The notes beneath the pieces were generated by a model. That model saw nothing but the letters and a program-made list of their open reading frames with translations. It did not search any database and was not told where the DNA came from. A program made the position numbers and the translations under genes. From Lysobacterales bacterium (GTDB lineage Bacteria; Pseudomonadota; Gammaproteobacteria; Xanthomonadales; SZUA-5): 64,000 nt of DNA. The DNA is taken from contig JALHRS010000001.1 of NCBI GenBank assembly GCA_022841325.1, positions 60,889 to 124,888 of the forward strand. The letters run 5' to 3'. Below are positions 16,993-26,247 of this stretch, in pieces (positions within the stretch are counted from its first letter, which is position 1; each line of letters starts with the position of its first letter).

Positions 16993-19749
16993 GTGAAACT
17001 GCGCAGTGTTTTCGTGGTCCTGTTCGTTGCCTGGTGTCCGCTGCTCAGCGCCGGCACCAATCCCGACGCTCCGCTCGGCGCCAATCTCAATGCGGTCAAT
17101 GATTTCAGCGACGAGTTCCCCTTCGTCAACCTGATGAAATCGGCGCGCGACTGGATTCCGGGCAATGCCAACGGCTGTTTTGACTGCCGCAGCCCGGGCG
17201 GCAACCCGGTGTGTCTGGCACCCAACGCCTGCCCGGTCACGATCAATGTCGACGCTGATGGTTATCCCACCAGCCTGCTGCCGAATCAGGTGCTGACCAG
17301 CATCGTCCATGCCGGTGGCACGCCCGGGCGACTGGCGCCCGGCAACTACACGATCCGCTTCGCCGGTCAGGGCACGCTGCAGCTGCTGGGCATGAGCCAG
17401 GTCAGTCAGGGCAGCGGCGAGATCGTCGCCAATCTGGCCAGCAGCACCGGCAACAACATCGGTTTGCGGCTCACCGCCACCACGCCGGGCAATCCGCTGC
17501 GCGATGTGCAGATCCTGCCGCCGGGCGGGGTCTGCAGCAATGACGACCGCCGCAGCTGCGATGCCGGCAATCCCTGCGCCGGCGGCGGCAGCTGTCTGCT
17601 ATTCACCAGTCCCGGTGTGGCCGAGGCGCAGCTGTTTCAGCCACGCTTCCTGCGCAACTACGAACCCTTCCGGCTGCTGCGCTACATGGACTGGATGGAA
17701 ACCAACAGTTCGCCGGTGGTGAACTTCTCCGACTATCCGACGCCCAGCAGCGCCTTCTGGCATCGGGTGCCGCCGCAGATCCTGGCGGCGCTGGGCAATC
17801 GCCTGCGCAGCGATATCTGGATCAATCTGCCGCATCGGGCCACAGACGCTTTCATCGACAGCTTTGCCACGGTGCTTAGGGACAACTTCGCCACGGATCG
17901 GAAGATCTATCTGGAGTACAGCAACGAGAACTGGAACGGCATCTTCTCGCAGAATGTCGAGATCCCGCGCGCCTTCTGTCCCGGCTTTCCCGATATCGCC
18001 GCCGGTTGCCAGAACGACGGCATTCCCGGCAACGGCATCGCCTGCGAGCGCGATCCCAACACCTTCTCGCTGGGCGCGGCGCAGGCGCCGTGCTTCGAGG
18101 CCCTGGTCCGCGCCTGGGGCGATCGCTCGGTACAGATCTTCGATCGCTTCGCGACCGTCTTTGGCGCATCGGCCAGTACTCGATTGCTGCGGGTCATCGC
18201 CGCGCAGGCGGCCAATCCGGATCTGGGACGCCAGGTCATGGCCCGCAACGTCACCGGCCAGAGCTTCACGGTGGCCAGCCGCACCGATGTCTACGCCAGC
18301 GCACCCTATATCGGCACTGAATACTGCACGCCCGACAATGGCATCAACCCGGACAGCAGCCCTGCGGTCTACGCCAATGTCGACGCCTTTCTCGATCATT
18401 TTTCGACCCAGGGCATGACCCGCGCCGTGGGCTTCATGAGCGGCAGCCGGGCGATGGTCAACAGCAATTTCCCGGGGATGCGGCATGTCGCCTACGAAGG
18501 CGGACAGCATCTGGCCGGCATCGCCGGATTCACCTTCAACAACACCTGCAACACGATCTTCGATGCCGCCAATCGCAGCCCGCGCATGCAATCGATCTAC
18601 CAGACCTACTGGTCCAACTGGCGTCAGAACGGCGACGAGTTCGCGCATTTCTACACCACCGGCCGCTACGGGCCCTTCGGCCGCTGGGGCCTGCTGGAGT
18701 TCCAGGATCAGGATCTGCTGACCGCGCCAAAGTATCAGGCGCTGCTCGCTCACAGCGCCGCCTTCCCCTGTCACTGGCCCGCCTGCACCCAGAGCAGCGG
18801 CGGCGGCAACAGCAATCCCACACTGAGCTACACGCCGACCGCCGGCAGCGTGGCTACGCCAGGCAGCGGACCGAGCTTTCCCGGCGGCGCCGCCGGTACT
18901 GCCAACGCCTCGATCAGCATCAGTGCGACGGGCGCCAGCGGCACCGGCAGCACCAGCATCGGCAACTGCCAGATCAGTGGCAGCGGCGCCAGCGCCTTCG
19001 GCGCGGTGCAAATCACGCCGGCCGGTGGCGTATTCAACGTGGGCACGAGCAGCGGCAGCCTGGCGCTCAGCTGCCAGCGTGGCGCCTCGGCCGCGCAGGC
19101 CGTGCTCAGCTGCAGTGAAGCGCCACTCGGGGGCGCAGCCCTGACCCGCGCCTGGTCGCTGACCTGCCCGGCGGCCACCGTGGCCCCCGATGCCATCTTT
19201 GCCAACGGTTTCGAGGGCACCGCGCCGCCCACCTGCACGCCTGCCGATGCGCTGGCCGACGGCGGGCTGGAAGCCAGCAACCCGAACACCGGCGCCAGCA
19301 CCATCTGGACCTCGACCTCGACCAATTTCGGTACCGCCATCTGCCACAGCAATTTCTGTCCCAACGACGGCAACACTGCGCTGCCGCGCAGCGGCGCCTT
19401 CTGGGCCTGGTTCGGCGGTGTCAGCAGCGCGGAAACCTCCACGCTGAGTCAGAGCATCGTGCTCCCCAGCGGCGCCCCGCGGCATCTGAACTTCTTCCTG
19501 CGCCGCGGCCGTGTCACCGCGCCCTTCGATGCCGAGCTGCGGGTCAAGGTCGACGGCAGCACCGTGCGCACCTTCAATGAACCCAGCAGCGCCGAGGCCG
19601 ACTACATCGCCCGCACCGTCGATCTCAGCAGCTTCGCCAACGGCCAGATCCACGTCATCGAGTTCGAATACATCAATCCCGCCGGCAGTGGCACTTCCAA
19701 TTTCGTGGTCGACGATCTGAGCGTGGTTTGCGCGCCCTCAGGGAGCTGA
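16993..19749 (+). CDS. Secreted glycoside-hydrolase-like protein with internal NGFE motif and C-terminal beta domain
   Basis: 918 residues from GTG 16993 with AGGAGA ten bases upstream. The signal peptide ends near LLSAG. The first 590 residues look like a TIM-barrel enzyme; IYLEYSNENWNGIF near residue 305 resembles the strand-4 Asn-Glu acid/base site of clan GH-A glycosidases, and cysteines are frequent. A low-complexity Gly/Ser/Thr domain follows (about 600-725), then IFANGFEG near residue 735. After the motif a further 180-residue beta domain is attached (DDLSV at the end), of the kind that binds carbohydrate. Substrate is unknown; the enzyme assignment rests on a single motif. Confidence 0.7.
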   Translation: MKLRSVFVVLFVAWCPLLSAGTNPDAPLGANLNAVNDFSDEFPFVNLMKSARDWIPGNANGCFDCRSPGGNPVCLAPNACPVTINVDADGYPTSLLPNQVLTSIVHAGGTPGRLAPGNYTIRFAGQGTLQLLGMSQVSQGSGEIVANLASSTGNNIGLRLTATTPGNPLRDVQILPPGGVCSNDDRRSCDAGNPCAGGGSCLLFTSPGVAEAQLFQPRFLRNYEPFRLLRYMDWMETNSSPVVNFSDYPTPSSAFWHRVPPQILAALGNRLRSDIWINLPHRATDAFIDSFATVLRDNFATDRKIYLEYSNENWNGIFSQNVEIPRAFCPGFPDIAAGCQNDGIPGNGIACERDPNTFSLGAAQAPCFEALVRAWGDRSVQIFDRFATVFGASASTRLLRVIAAQAANPDLGRQVMARNVTGQSFTVASRTDVYASAPYIGTEYCTPDNGINPDSSPAVYANVDAFLDHFSTQGMTRAVGFMSGSRAMVNSNFPGMRHVAYEGGQHLAGIAGFTFNNTCNTIFDAANRSPRMQSIYQTYWSNWRQNGDEFAHFYTTGRYGPFGRWGLLEFQDQDLLTAPKYQALLAHSAAFPCHWPACTQSSGGGNSNPTLSYTPTAGSVATPGSGPSFPGGAAGTANASISISATGASGTGSTSIGNCQISGSGASAFGAVQITPAGGVFNVGTSSGSLALSCQRGASAAQAVLSCSEAPLGGAALTRAWSLTCPAATVAPDAIFANGFEGTAPPTCTPADALADGGLEASNPNTGASTIWTSTSTNFGTAICHSNFCPNDGNTALPRSGAFWAWFGGVSSAETSTLSQSIVLPSGAPRHLNFFLRRGRVTAPFDAELRVKVDGSTVRTFNEPSSAEADYIARTVDLSSFANGQIHVIEFEYINPAGSGTSNFVVDDLSVVCAPSGS

Positions 19750-19797
19750 TGCGATGGCCGATCCGATCACCTTGTGCAGCACCAGCGGCGACACCCC

Positions 19798-22026
19798 ATG
19801 ACTCGCAGCTTCAGCCTGATTCGAACTCTGGCCTTGAGCGCGGCCTTGCTGGGCGGATCAACGTTGCTGGCGCAGACCAATATTCCGGCGCTCAGTGCAC
19901 CCAACATCGATCCGGTGCAGGACGGCAGGGTCAATGTGCTGAAGCGCATGAACGATGGGCGCATCCTGGTCGGCGGCAGTTTCCAGCGCCTCGGTGCAGT
20001 CGCCGCGAACGGCTGCGGGCGACTGCTGCCCGACGGCTCCGCTGATGCCGCTTTCCAGTGCGCCCATCCCAATGTGGACGGATTCGCCCAGGACAGCAGT
20101 GGCCGCGTCTATGCGCTGCGCAGCATCATCGGCGCCGCCGTGCTGGTGCGCCTGCTGGCAGACGGCAGCCTCGATCCCAGCTTTGCTGCGGGTGGCTCGG
20201 ACGGCACCATCAGCAGCATGGTCATCGTCGATGATCTGATCTACGTCGGCGGCACTTTTGCGACCTTCAATGGCCAGCCACGGTCCCGACTGGCCAGACT
20301 CGACCTCAGCGGCGCACTGGATCCGGGCTGGACGCCCACGGCCGACGGCACCGTTTCCAGTCTGCTGGCGCCAGGCGACGGCTTTCTGTACCTCGCTGGT
20401 GGCTTCACCACGATCAACGGCAGCGGCCGCGACGGGCTGGCCCGATTGCTGCCGGCGACGGCTGTGCTCGATGCCTGGCACCCGCTGATCACCGGCACTG
20501 GCGGTGTCTTTCCGATCACGGCGATGGATACTGACGGCAACCATCTGTACCTGTCCGGCGCGTTCACGGCGGTTCAAGGTCTGCCGCGCGCACGCCTGGC
20601 CAAGTTGGGTCTGGATGCCGCTGCAACGGTGGATGCGGACTGGACGCCGCAGATTCTGAGCGCGCCAACCTCCTCGGGGCCGCGACTGGTCAGGGTCATC
20701 GACAGTCATGTCTATCTCGGAATAACCACCAGTGGCACCGGCATCACCGTGGGCAGCAATGGCGATACCGCAGCGGGTCGTTTGCTCAGAGTAGGCAGTG
20801 GCGGTACGGCGGCGCTGGACCTCAGCTTCAATCCCTTTGCCGATGTCAGCGGCACCGGCAGCAACGGTCCGGTCAGCCTCATCAGCGGCGATGGCGGCGG
20901 TCGCTTGTTTGTCGGAGGACAGATTTCGCAACTGTCGCTGGGGGCCATTCGTCTGGGTCTGGCGGCGCTCAACGCCGATGGCAGTGTAGACGCCCTGAGC
21001 GCGCTGACGGAAGCTCTGGTGCCGGGAAACGTGGCCAATCTGGCTTTCGATCCGGCCACCGGCAGCGCCTATGTGCAGGGCGATTTCCTCAAGGTCAACG
21101 GCGTTCCGCGCCAGGGCCTGATCCGACTGCTGGCCAGCGGCGCCGTCGATGGCGGATTCCGGCCAACGCCCGCCCGCTACAGCGCCGTGGCCTACGCCAA
21201 CAACGCCGTTTATGCCGCCGATGACGACGCCCGCTTGCTGCGCAAGCTGGATCGACTGACCGGCGATCCGGTGCCCGGGTACACGCCTGTTGCCTACAGC
21301 AACAGCATCTCGCAGATCCGCATCGAGGGTGAGCATGCCTATCTGCTGGGCAATTTCGTGCTCACTGGGATTAGCCCGCAGCTGACTCGCATCGCCCGTC
21401 TGGCTCTGGCCAGCGACAGCATCGATCAGGCTTTCCGCTTCACCCCCAATGCGGGAGCAGCGATCCTGTTCATGGCCCGCGATGCCGCCAGCAACAGCCT
21501 GTTCCTGACCGGAAACTTCACGACGCTGAATGGCGTCACGGTGAACCGCGTCGTCCGCATCGACAGCAATACCCTGGCCATCGACAGCAACTTCGCCCCG
21601 ACCGTGCCGGTCATCCCCAGTGCCATGCTCAGCGACGATCTGGGTGGCCTGTGGCTGCATGGTGTGTTCAGCACCATCAACGGCCAGGCCTGTCGTGGTC
21701 CGGCGCGCCTGCTCATCGCCACCCAGGGCAGTCTCGATCCGGCCTTTTCCTGCAACCGCGGCTTTCTCGGCGGCGGCAGCATGGCGCTGGCGCGCGACTC
21801 GGTTTACGTCAAGGGCATCAACACCATCAGCCGCTTCGTGCGCAGCGCCGGCGGCAGCGCCGATCCGGACTGGGTGATTGCCAATCCGCCGTCGGCGCTG
21901 GGTCTGACCGTGTTCGGCGATCGGCTGTTTGCCCATGGCGATTTCAGCAGCATCGCCGGCGCCAGCCGACAATCGCTGGCCGCCTTCCCGGTGGTCGAGT
22001 ACTTCGGCCGCAGCGGTTTTGAATAG
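19798..22026 (+). CDS. Secreted delta-60 repeat beta-propeller protein with SGFE tail
   Basis: About 742 residues. The signal peptide ends at TLLAQ. The body is built of delta-60-type (DUF5122) repeats: RILVGGSFQRLG, YVGGTFATFNGQPRSRLARL, YLAGGFTTINGSG, LFLTGNFTTLNGV. These fold as propeller blades. It ends YFGRSGFE, a variant of the island's terminal motif. ATG 19798 gives a clean signal peptide; GTG 19774 is an alternative. No catalytic motif is seen. Confidence 0.85.
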   Translation: MTRSFSLIRTLALSAALLGGSTLLAQTNIPALSAPNIDPVQDGRVNVLKRMNDGRILVGGSFQRLGAVAANGCGRLLPDGSADAAFQCAHPNVDGFAQDSSGRVYALRSIIGAAVLVRLLADGSLDPSFAAGGSDGTISSMVIVDDLIYVGGTFATFNGQPRSRLARLDLSGALDPGWTPTADGTVSSLLAPGDGFLYLAGGFTTINGSGRDGLARLLPATAVLDAWHPLITGTGGVFPITAMDTDGNHLYLSGAFTAVQGLPRARLAKLGLDAAATVDADWTPQILSAPTSSGPRLVRVIDSHVYLGITTSGTGITVGSNGDTAAGRLLRVGSGGTAALDLSFNPFADVSGTGSNGPVSLISGDGGGRLFVGGQISQLSLGAIRLGLAALNADGSVDALSALTEALVPGNVANLAFDPATGSAYVQGDFLKVNGVPRQGLIRLLASGAVDGGFRPTPARYSAVAYANNAVYAADDDARLLRKLDRLTGDPVPGYTPVAYSNSISQIRIEGEHAYLLGNFVLTGISPQLTRIARLALASDSIDQAFRFTPNAGAAILFMARDAASNSLFLTGNFTTLNGVTVNRVVRIDSNTLAIDSNFAPTVPVIPSAMLSDDLGGLWLHGVFSTINGQACRGPARLLIATQGSLDPAFSCNRGFLGGGSMALARDSVYVKGINTISRFVRSAGGSADPDWVIANPPSALGLTVFGDRLFAHGDFSSIAGASRQSLAAFPVVEYFGRSGFE

Positions 22027-22046
22027 CAACCATCAGGAGCCTGCTC

Positions 22047-23855
22047 ATGCGCCCACACCCAGTTTTCGCCTTGCTCTGCTGCCTTCTGCTCGGCGCCATT
22101 CCTGCCCTTGCCGATGCCGAAACCAGCCTGAGCTATCGCGGTGAACTGCTCGACCGCGGGCAGCCGGCCCAGGGCCGCTTCGACCTGCGCTACACCCTGC
22201 TGCAGGACGACGGCACTGCTTTCGCCGCGCCAGTGACCCTGTACGACGTGGATATCCAGCAGGGCCGCATCGCGGTCGACGTCGACTTCGGCCTGGATCT
22301 GGACCAGGCGCCGCCGCTGAAGCTGAAAACCGAAGTCGCTGAACGCGGCGCTGCCTTCGTGGCCATCGGCAAACCCGAGCGCATCGAGGCGAAATCGACC
22401 CTGGTGGGCGTCTGCTGGGATACCCAAGGCAATGCCGGCACCAATGCAGCCACCGATTTCCTCGGCACGACTGATAGCCAGCCGCTGGTGCTGCGCACGG
22501 CCAACGAGCCTGTGCTCAGGCTTTCGGCCAGCAGCACCCTGGTCAACGGCCAGCCGATGGCGGTCAATGTCATCCACGGGAGCGCCAGCAACACCATCCT
22601 GGGGAGCATAGGAGCGACCGTCGGCGGCGGCACCGTTCCGCATCCCAGCAATCCCTTCATCACCTTCACCGGTCTGCCGGCGCTGGCCAATGCAGTCAGC
22701 AGCGACTTCGGCATCGTCGCCGGCGGCTATTCCAATCAGGCTGGCGACGGCAGTTTCACCGGCCGCTTCGCGACGGTCTCGGGGGGAGCGGTCAATACCG
22801 CCGGCAGTGTGGGCACCACAGTGTCCGGCGGCATCCGGAACACCGCCATGGCCAGTGCCGCCACGGTGATGGGAGGCTCCAACAACACGGCTGCTGGTAT
22901 CTCCAGTACGGTTGTCGGCGGCGGTGCCAACTGCGCCGGTGGCAGCGTCAGCCTGGCCGCAGGCGCCCGCGCCAAGGTGCGCCCGGGCAATGCGGCCGGG
23001 GCATCCACCTGCGCAGCCAATTCCGGTGACGCCGACGGCGATGAGGGTACTTTCCTCTGGTCCGATGTGAGCGGCGCCGTCGATTTCGTGTCCAACGGTC
23101 CCAACCGCTTCCTGGTCCGTGCCGACGGCGGTGCCACCTTCCAGCGCCTGATCGGCACTGAAGCCAATGCGCGGCCTCAACGTGGCTACTTCAATGTCGT
23201 ACAGGGTGATTCCGGGCTGGCGCCACCAACCGCACCTTCTGCCAATGTGGTCGGCAGTTTCGAAAGCGATGGCGATGCCTTTCTGGTGCTGACTACGCCC
23301 GCTGGCAGCAGTCGCGGACTGATCTTTCGCAGCACCGTGAGCAACAACGAGGCCGGTCTGGTTTACGCCAGTTCCGCCAGCGGCTTGCAGTTCCTGTCCG
23401 GCAACTCGGTGCGCATGACCCTCGCCGGCACCGGTCAGCTGACCCTGAACACGCTCGGCAGCGCCGGCACCACCAGCCTGTGCCGCAACACCAGCAACCA
23501 GATCGCCAGCTGCTCCTCCAGCGCCCGCTACAAGAGCGACATCGAAGATCTGCATCTGGGGCTGGATGCCGTGGCCCGGCTGCGACCGGTGTCCTACACC
23601 TGGAAAGACGGCGGCATGGCCGACATCGGCTTCGTCGCCGAGGAAGTCGCGGCGCTGGATGAGCGCCTGGTCACCCGCAACGAACAGGGCCAGGTCGAAG
23701 GCGTCAAGTACGAGCGCTTGAGCGCGGTGCTCGCCGGCGCGGTGCAGGAACTGGCGGCGCGCGACAGCCTGCAGCAGGGCGAGATCGAAGAGATGCGCAG
23801 GGAACTGGCCGAGTTGCGGGCCCTGGTTCAGAGCCAGATCAAGGGAGTGCGCTGA
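22047..23855 (+). CDS. Secreted YadA-head-like protein with C-terminal S74 intramolecular chaperone
   Basis: 602 residues; the signal peptide ends at ALADA, with AGGAG upstream of the ATG. A beta domain (30-170) is followed by left-handed-helix rungs of the YadA-head kind (FATVSGGAVNTAGS, SAATVMGGSNNTAAG, about 215-305) and a connecting domain. The Peptidase_S74 chaperone domain occupies about 488-590 (SARYKSDIEDLHLGLDAV; ADIGFVAEEVAALDERLV), then a coiled coil. In phage tail spikes this domain trimerises the fibre and cuts itself off using a Ser/Lys pair; S491 and K496 have the matching spacing. It has no NGFE tail, consistent with a C terminus meant to be released. A tandem paralogue follows at 24157. 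Confidence 0.85.
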   Translation: MRPHPVFALLCCLLLGAIPALADAETSLSYRGELLDRGQPAQGRFDLRYTLLQDDGTAFAAPVTLYDVDIQQGRIAVDVDFGLDLDQAPPLKLKTEVAERGAAFVAIGKPERIEAKSTLVGVCWDTQGNAGTNAATDFLGTTDSQPLVLRTANEPVLRLSASSTLVNGQPMAVNVIHGSASNTILGSIGATVGGGTVPHPSNPFITFTGLPALANAVSSDFGIVAGGYSNQAGDGSFTGRFATVSGGAVNTAGSVGTTVSGGIRNTAMASAATVMGGSNNTAAGISSTVVGGGANCAGGSVSLAAGARAKVRPGNAAGASTCAANSGDADGDEGTFLWSDVSGAVDFVSNGPNRFLVRADGGATFQRLIGTEANARPQRGYFNVVQGDSGLAPPTAPSANVVGSFESDGDAFLVLTTPAGSSRGLIFRSTVSNNEAGLVYASSASGLQFLSGNSVRMTLAGTGQLTLNTLGSAGTTSLCRNTSNQIASCSSSARYKSDIEDLHLGLDAVARLRPVSYTWKDGGMADIGFVAEEVAALDERLVTRNEQGQVEGVKYERLSAVLAGAVQELAARDSLQQGEIEEMRRELAELRALVQSQIKGVR

Positions 23856-23856
23856 G

Positions 23857-24132
23857 ATGACACGCGCCTTGCTGATCGCCGCAGCCGCTCTGTTGCCGCT
23901 ACCAACAGCAGCACTCGCTGATGACAACGGTGCCCGTTTTCAAATGCGCGAGGCAAAGGTCGAGACCACAGCGCCGGCCACCAGCAGTGATGGTCGCTAC
24001 GCCCTGCACGGCCGGGCCCAATGGTCATCGACCGAAGCCCCGATGGATGCTGCGCGTTTCAGCCTGAAATCCAGCAACGGCACCAGTTGCACAGCCACGG
24101 GTGACGCCGTGTTCGCCAACGGCTTTGAATGA
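23857..24132 (+). CDS. Small secreted protein ending in NGFE
   Basis: 91 residues. The signal peptide ends at AALAD. About 60 mature residues follow, then TATGDAVFANGFE at the extreme C terminus. It begins one base after the stop of the first S74 protein and 24 bases before the start of the second, so it is surely part of the same transcript. No family is recognised. It is the smallest protein here carrying the terminal motif and shows that the motif does not depend on a large repeat domain. The position suggests an accessory subunit for the fibre proteins. Confidence 0.8.
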   Translation: MTRALLIAAAALLPLPTAALADDNGARFQMREAKVETTAPATSSDGRYALHGRAQWSSTEAPMDAARFSLKSSNGTSCTATGDAVFANGFE

Positions 24133-24156
24133 GCCCGTCATCCGGAGTTTCTGACC

Positions 24157-26127
24157 ATGGGCAGACCTGCCCGATTGCTCGCGTGCGTCCTGTGCACGAC
24201 GTCACTGATGTTCGCGGCCCCGCCCGTCGCCGCTACCAGCCTGATCGTCAGCGGCCAGCTGGACGAATACGGCCGCCCGGCCAACGGTCGCTTCGATCTG
24301 CAGCTGATCCCGCATGGCGACGCTGTGGTGAATGCCCCGCTCGCGGGCGCACTGGTGCTGGAAGACGTCGACATTCGTGACGGTCGGTTCAGGGTGGAAA
24401 CCGAGTTCGGATTGAAGACCTTGTCCGGGCAAGCGATCTGGATCGCAGTCGCCGTGCGCGGCGGCCAGGAGAGCGCTGCCTTCACCCCGATTCCATCGCG
24501 ACTGCAGGCCCTCACCCCCAGCGTGATCGGCCAATGCTGGAGCACTGCGGGCGACAGCGGCAGCAATCCCGCGGTCAATTTCCTCGGCACCACCGATGCG
24601 CAGCCCTTTGAGATCCGCACACAGAACAGCCGTCATCTGCGCATCGAGCCCAGCGCCCAGCAGTTCAACGGATCACCGATCACAGCCAATGTCATCGCCG
24701 GCAGCAGCGAAAACCAGACGGATCCGGGCGTACGCGGCGCCACCATCGCCGGCGGCGGTGTGCCTTTCGGCGCCAGCGAGCCGGATTTTGACGGCGAGAC
24801 GCCGAATCTGGTTTTCGACCACTACGGCTCGATCGGTGGCGGCTACGGCAATCAGGCCGGCGACGGCGATGCCGACTTTACCAACGGTGCATTTGCCACG
24901 ATTGGCGGGGGCAAGAACAACCAGGCCTCTGCCCAGATCAGCACCATCGCGGGTGGTTTCCTCAACATCGCCGGCGGCGACGCTTCGGTAGTCGCTGGCG
25001 GCGTCGGCAATCGCGCCCTGGGCAACTCTGCGGCAGTGCTCGGCGGCGACTCCAATCGTGCCGTCGGCGAAAAGAGCAGTGTGGTCGGTGGCCTCAGCAA
25101 CACTGCGCTGGGTGGCTTTTCCACGGTCAGTTCGGGCGCCAGCAATTGCACCGGTGCACCGCAGTCCTGGGCCGGTGGCCTGCGAGTCAAGGTGCGCCCC
25201 GGCGCAAGCTCAGCCGAGGGCAGCTGTGCATCTGCGCCTGTCAGTGGTACTGCTGGCGGAGACGAAGGCACCTTCGCATGGGCTGACAGCAGCGGCACCG
25301 GTCGCTTCATATCGAATGGCCCGCAACGATTCCTGGTGCGCGCAAGCGGCGGCACGGTGGTCCAGGCGCAGATCGGAACCGAGGAGCAGGCGCGCAGCCC
25401 ACGGGGCTTCTTCAATCTTGTCCGCGGCAGTTCGGGCATCGCCCAACCGGCCAACCCGAGCGCCACCATTCTGGCCAGCCTGGAGAACGACAGCGACGGT
25501 TTCATCAGCGTGCTTGGTCCGGCCAACGTCAACCGCGGCCTGATTTTCGGCAGCCCCTCCAGCGCCACTCAGGGCGGCATGATCTATATCGGCGCGAGCG
25601 AGGTGTTGCAGTTCTTCGCCGGGGGTAGCGCCCGCATGACCCTGAATGGCACCGGGCAACTGGTGCTGCCGACACTGGGCAGCGCCGGCAGTACCGCCCT
25701 GTGCCGCAACGCCAGCAATCAGATCGCCAGCTGCTCTTCCAGTGGCCGCTACAAGCGTGACATCGAGGATCTGCATCTCGGTCTCGACGCGGTCTCCCAG
25801 CTCAGGCCCGTGGGCTATCGCTGGAAAGACGATGGCCATGCCGATATCGGCTTCGTCGCCGAAGAAGTCGCTGCGCTCGACGAGCGTCTGGTCACCCGCA
25901 ACGCGCAGGGCGAGGTGGAGGGCGTCAAGTACGACCGCCTCAGCGCCGTGCTGGCGGGTGCCGTGCAGGAACTGAGCGCTCGCGAGGCCTTGCTGCAGGC
26001 CGATCTGCAGACCATGCGCGCAGAGCTCGCCCGTCAGCGCGAGGACACTGCGGCACTACGCCGCGAGTTTTCCGAACTGACGCGGAAGTTCGGGGGCCGC
26101 ACGCACCGCCAGTCCGCGCCCGATTGA
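24157..26127 (+). CDS. Secreted YadA-head-like protein with S74 intramolecular chaperone (paralogue)
   Basis: 656 residues; the signal peptide ends near PPVAA. Same architecture as the protein at 22047: N-terminal beta domain, a longer YadA-head section (FATIGGGKNNQASAQ, ASVVAGGVGNRALGNS, SSVVGGLSNTALGG, about 245-330), a connecting domain, an S74 domain from about 525 (SGRYKRDIEDLHLGLDAV) with candidate S528/K533, and a C-terminal coiled coil. The two are clearly tandem duplicates that have diverged in the head and kept the chaperone nearly identical. Probably a trimeric extracellular fibre. It may continue the operon that starts upstream. Confidence 0.85.
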   Translation: MGRPARLLACVLCTTSLMFAAPPVAATSLIVSGQLDEYGRPANGRFDLQLIPHGDAVVNAPLAGALVLEDVDIRDGRFRVETEFGLKTLSGQAIWIAVAVRGGQESAAFTPIPSRLQALTPSVIGQCWSTAGDSGSNPAVNFLGTTDAQPFEIRTQNSRHLRIEPSAQQFNGSPITANVIAGSSENQTDPGVRGATIAGGGVPFGASEPDFDGETPNLVFDHYGSIGGGYGNQAGDGDADFTNGAFATIGGGKNNQASAQISTIAGGFLNIAGGDASVVAGGVGNRALGNSAAVLGGDSNRAVGEKSSVVGGLSNTALGGFSTVSSGASNCTGAPQSWAGGLRVKVRPGASSAEGSCASAPVSGTAGGDEGTFAWADSSGTGRFISNGPQRFLVRASGGTVVQAQIGTEEQARSPRGFFNLVRGSSGIAQPANPSATILASLENDSDGFISVLGPANVNRGLIFGSPSSATQGGMIYIGASEVLQFFAGGSARMTLNGTGQLVLPTLGSAGSTALCRNASNQIASCSSSGRYKRDIEDLHLGLDAVSQLRPVGYRWKDDGHADIGFVAEEVAALDERLVTRNAQGEVEGVKYDRLSAVLAGAVQELSAREALLQADLQTMRAELARQREDTAALRREFSELTRKFGGRTHRQSAPD

Positions 26128-26247
26128 AGCTCGCACGAGATTGCGTCGCATGCCGCTGATCGCATGCGGCCCTGTCAATCGCCATCACAGACTGCCCGCA
26201 TGGGCAGACAACGCGGGCTCCACGCCGCGGTTACCCGGAGAAAGCCG

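Noticed and set aside
19858-22029. A 723-codon minus-strand open frame opposite the delta-60 protein
   Set aside because: The opposite strand encodes a protein with a signal peptide and regular delta-60 repeats; the antisense product is low-complexity Ala/Gly/His/Gln without motifs.
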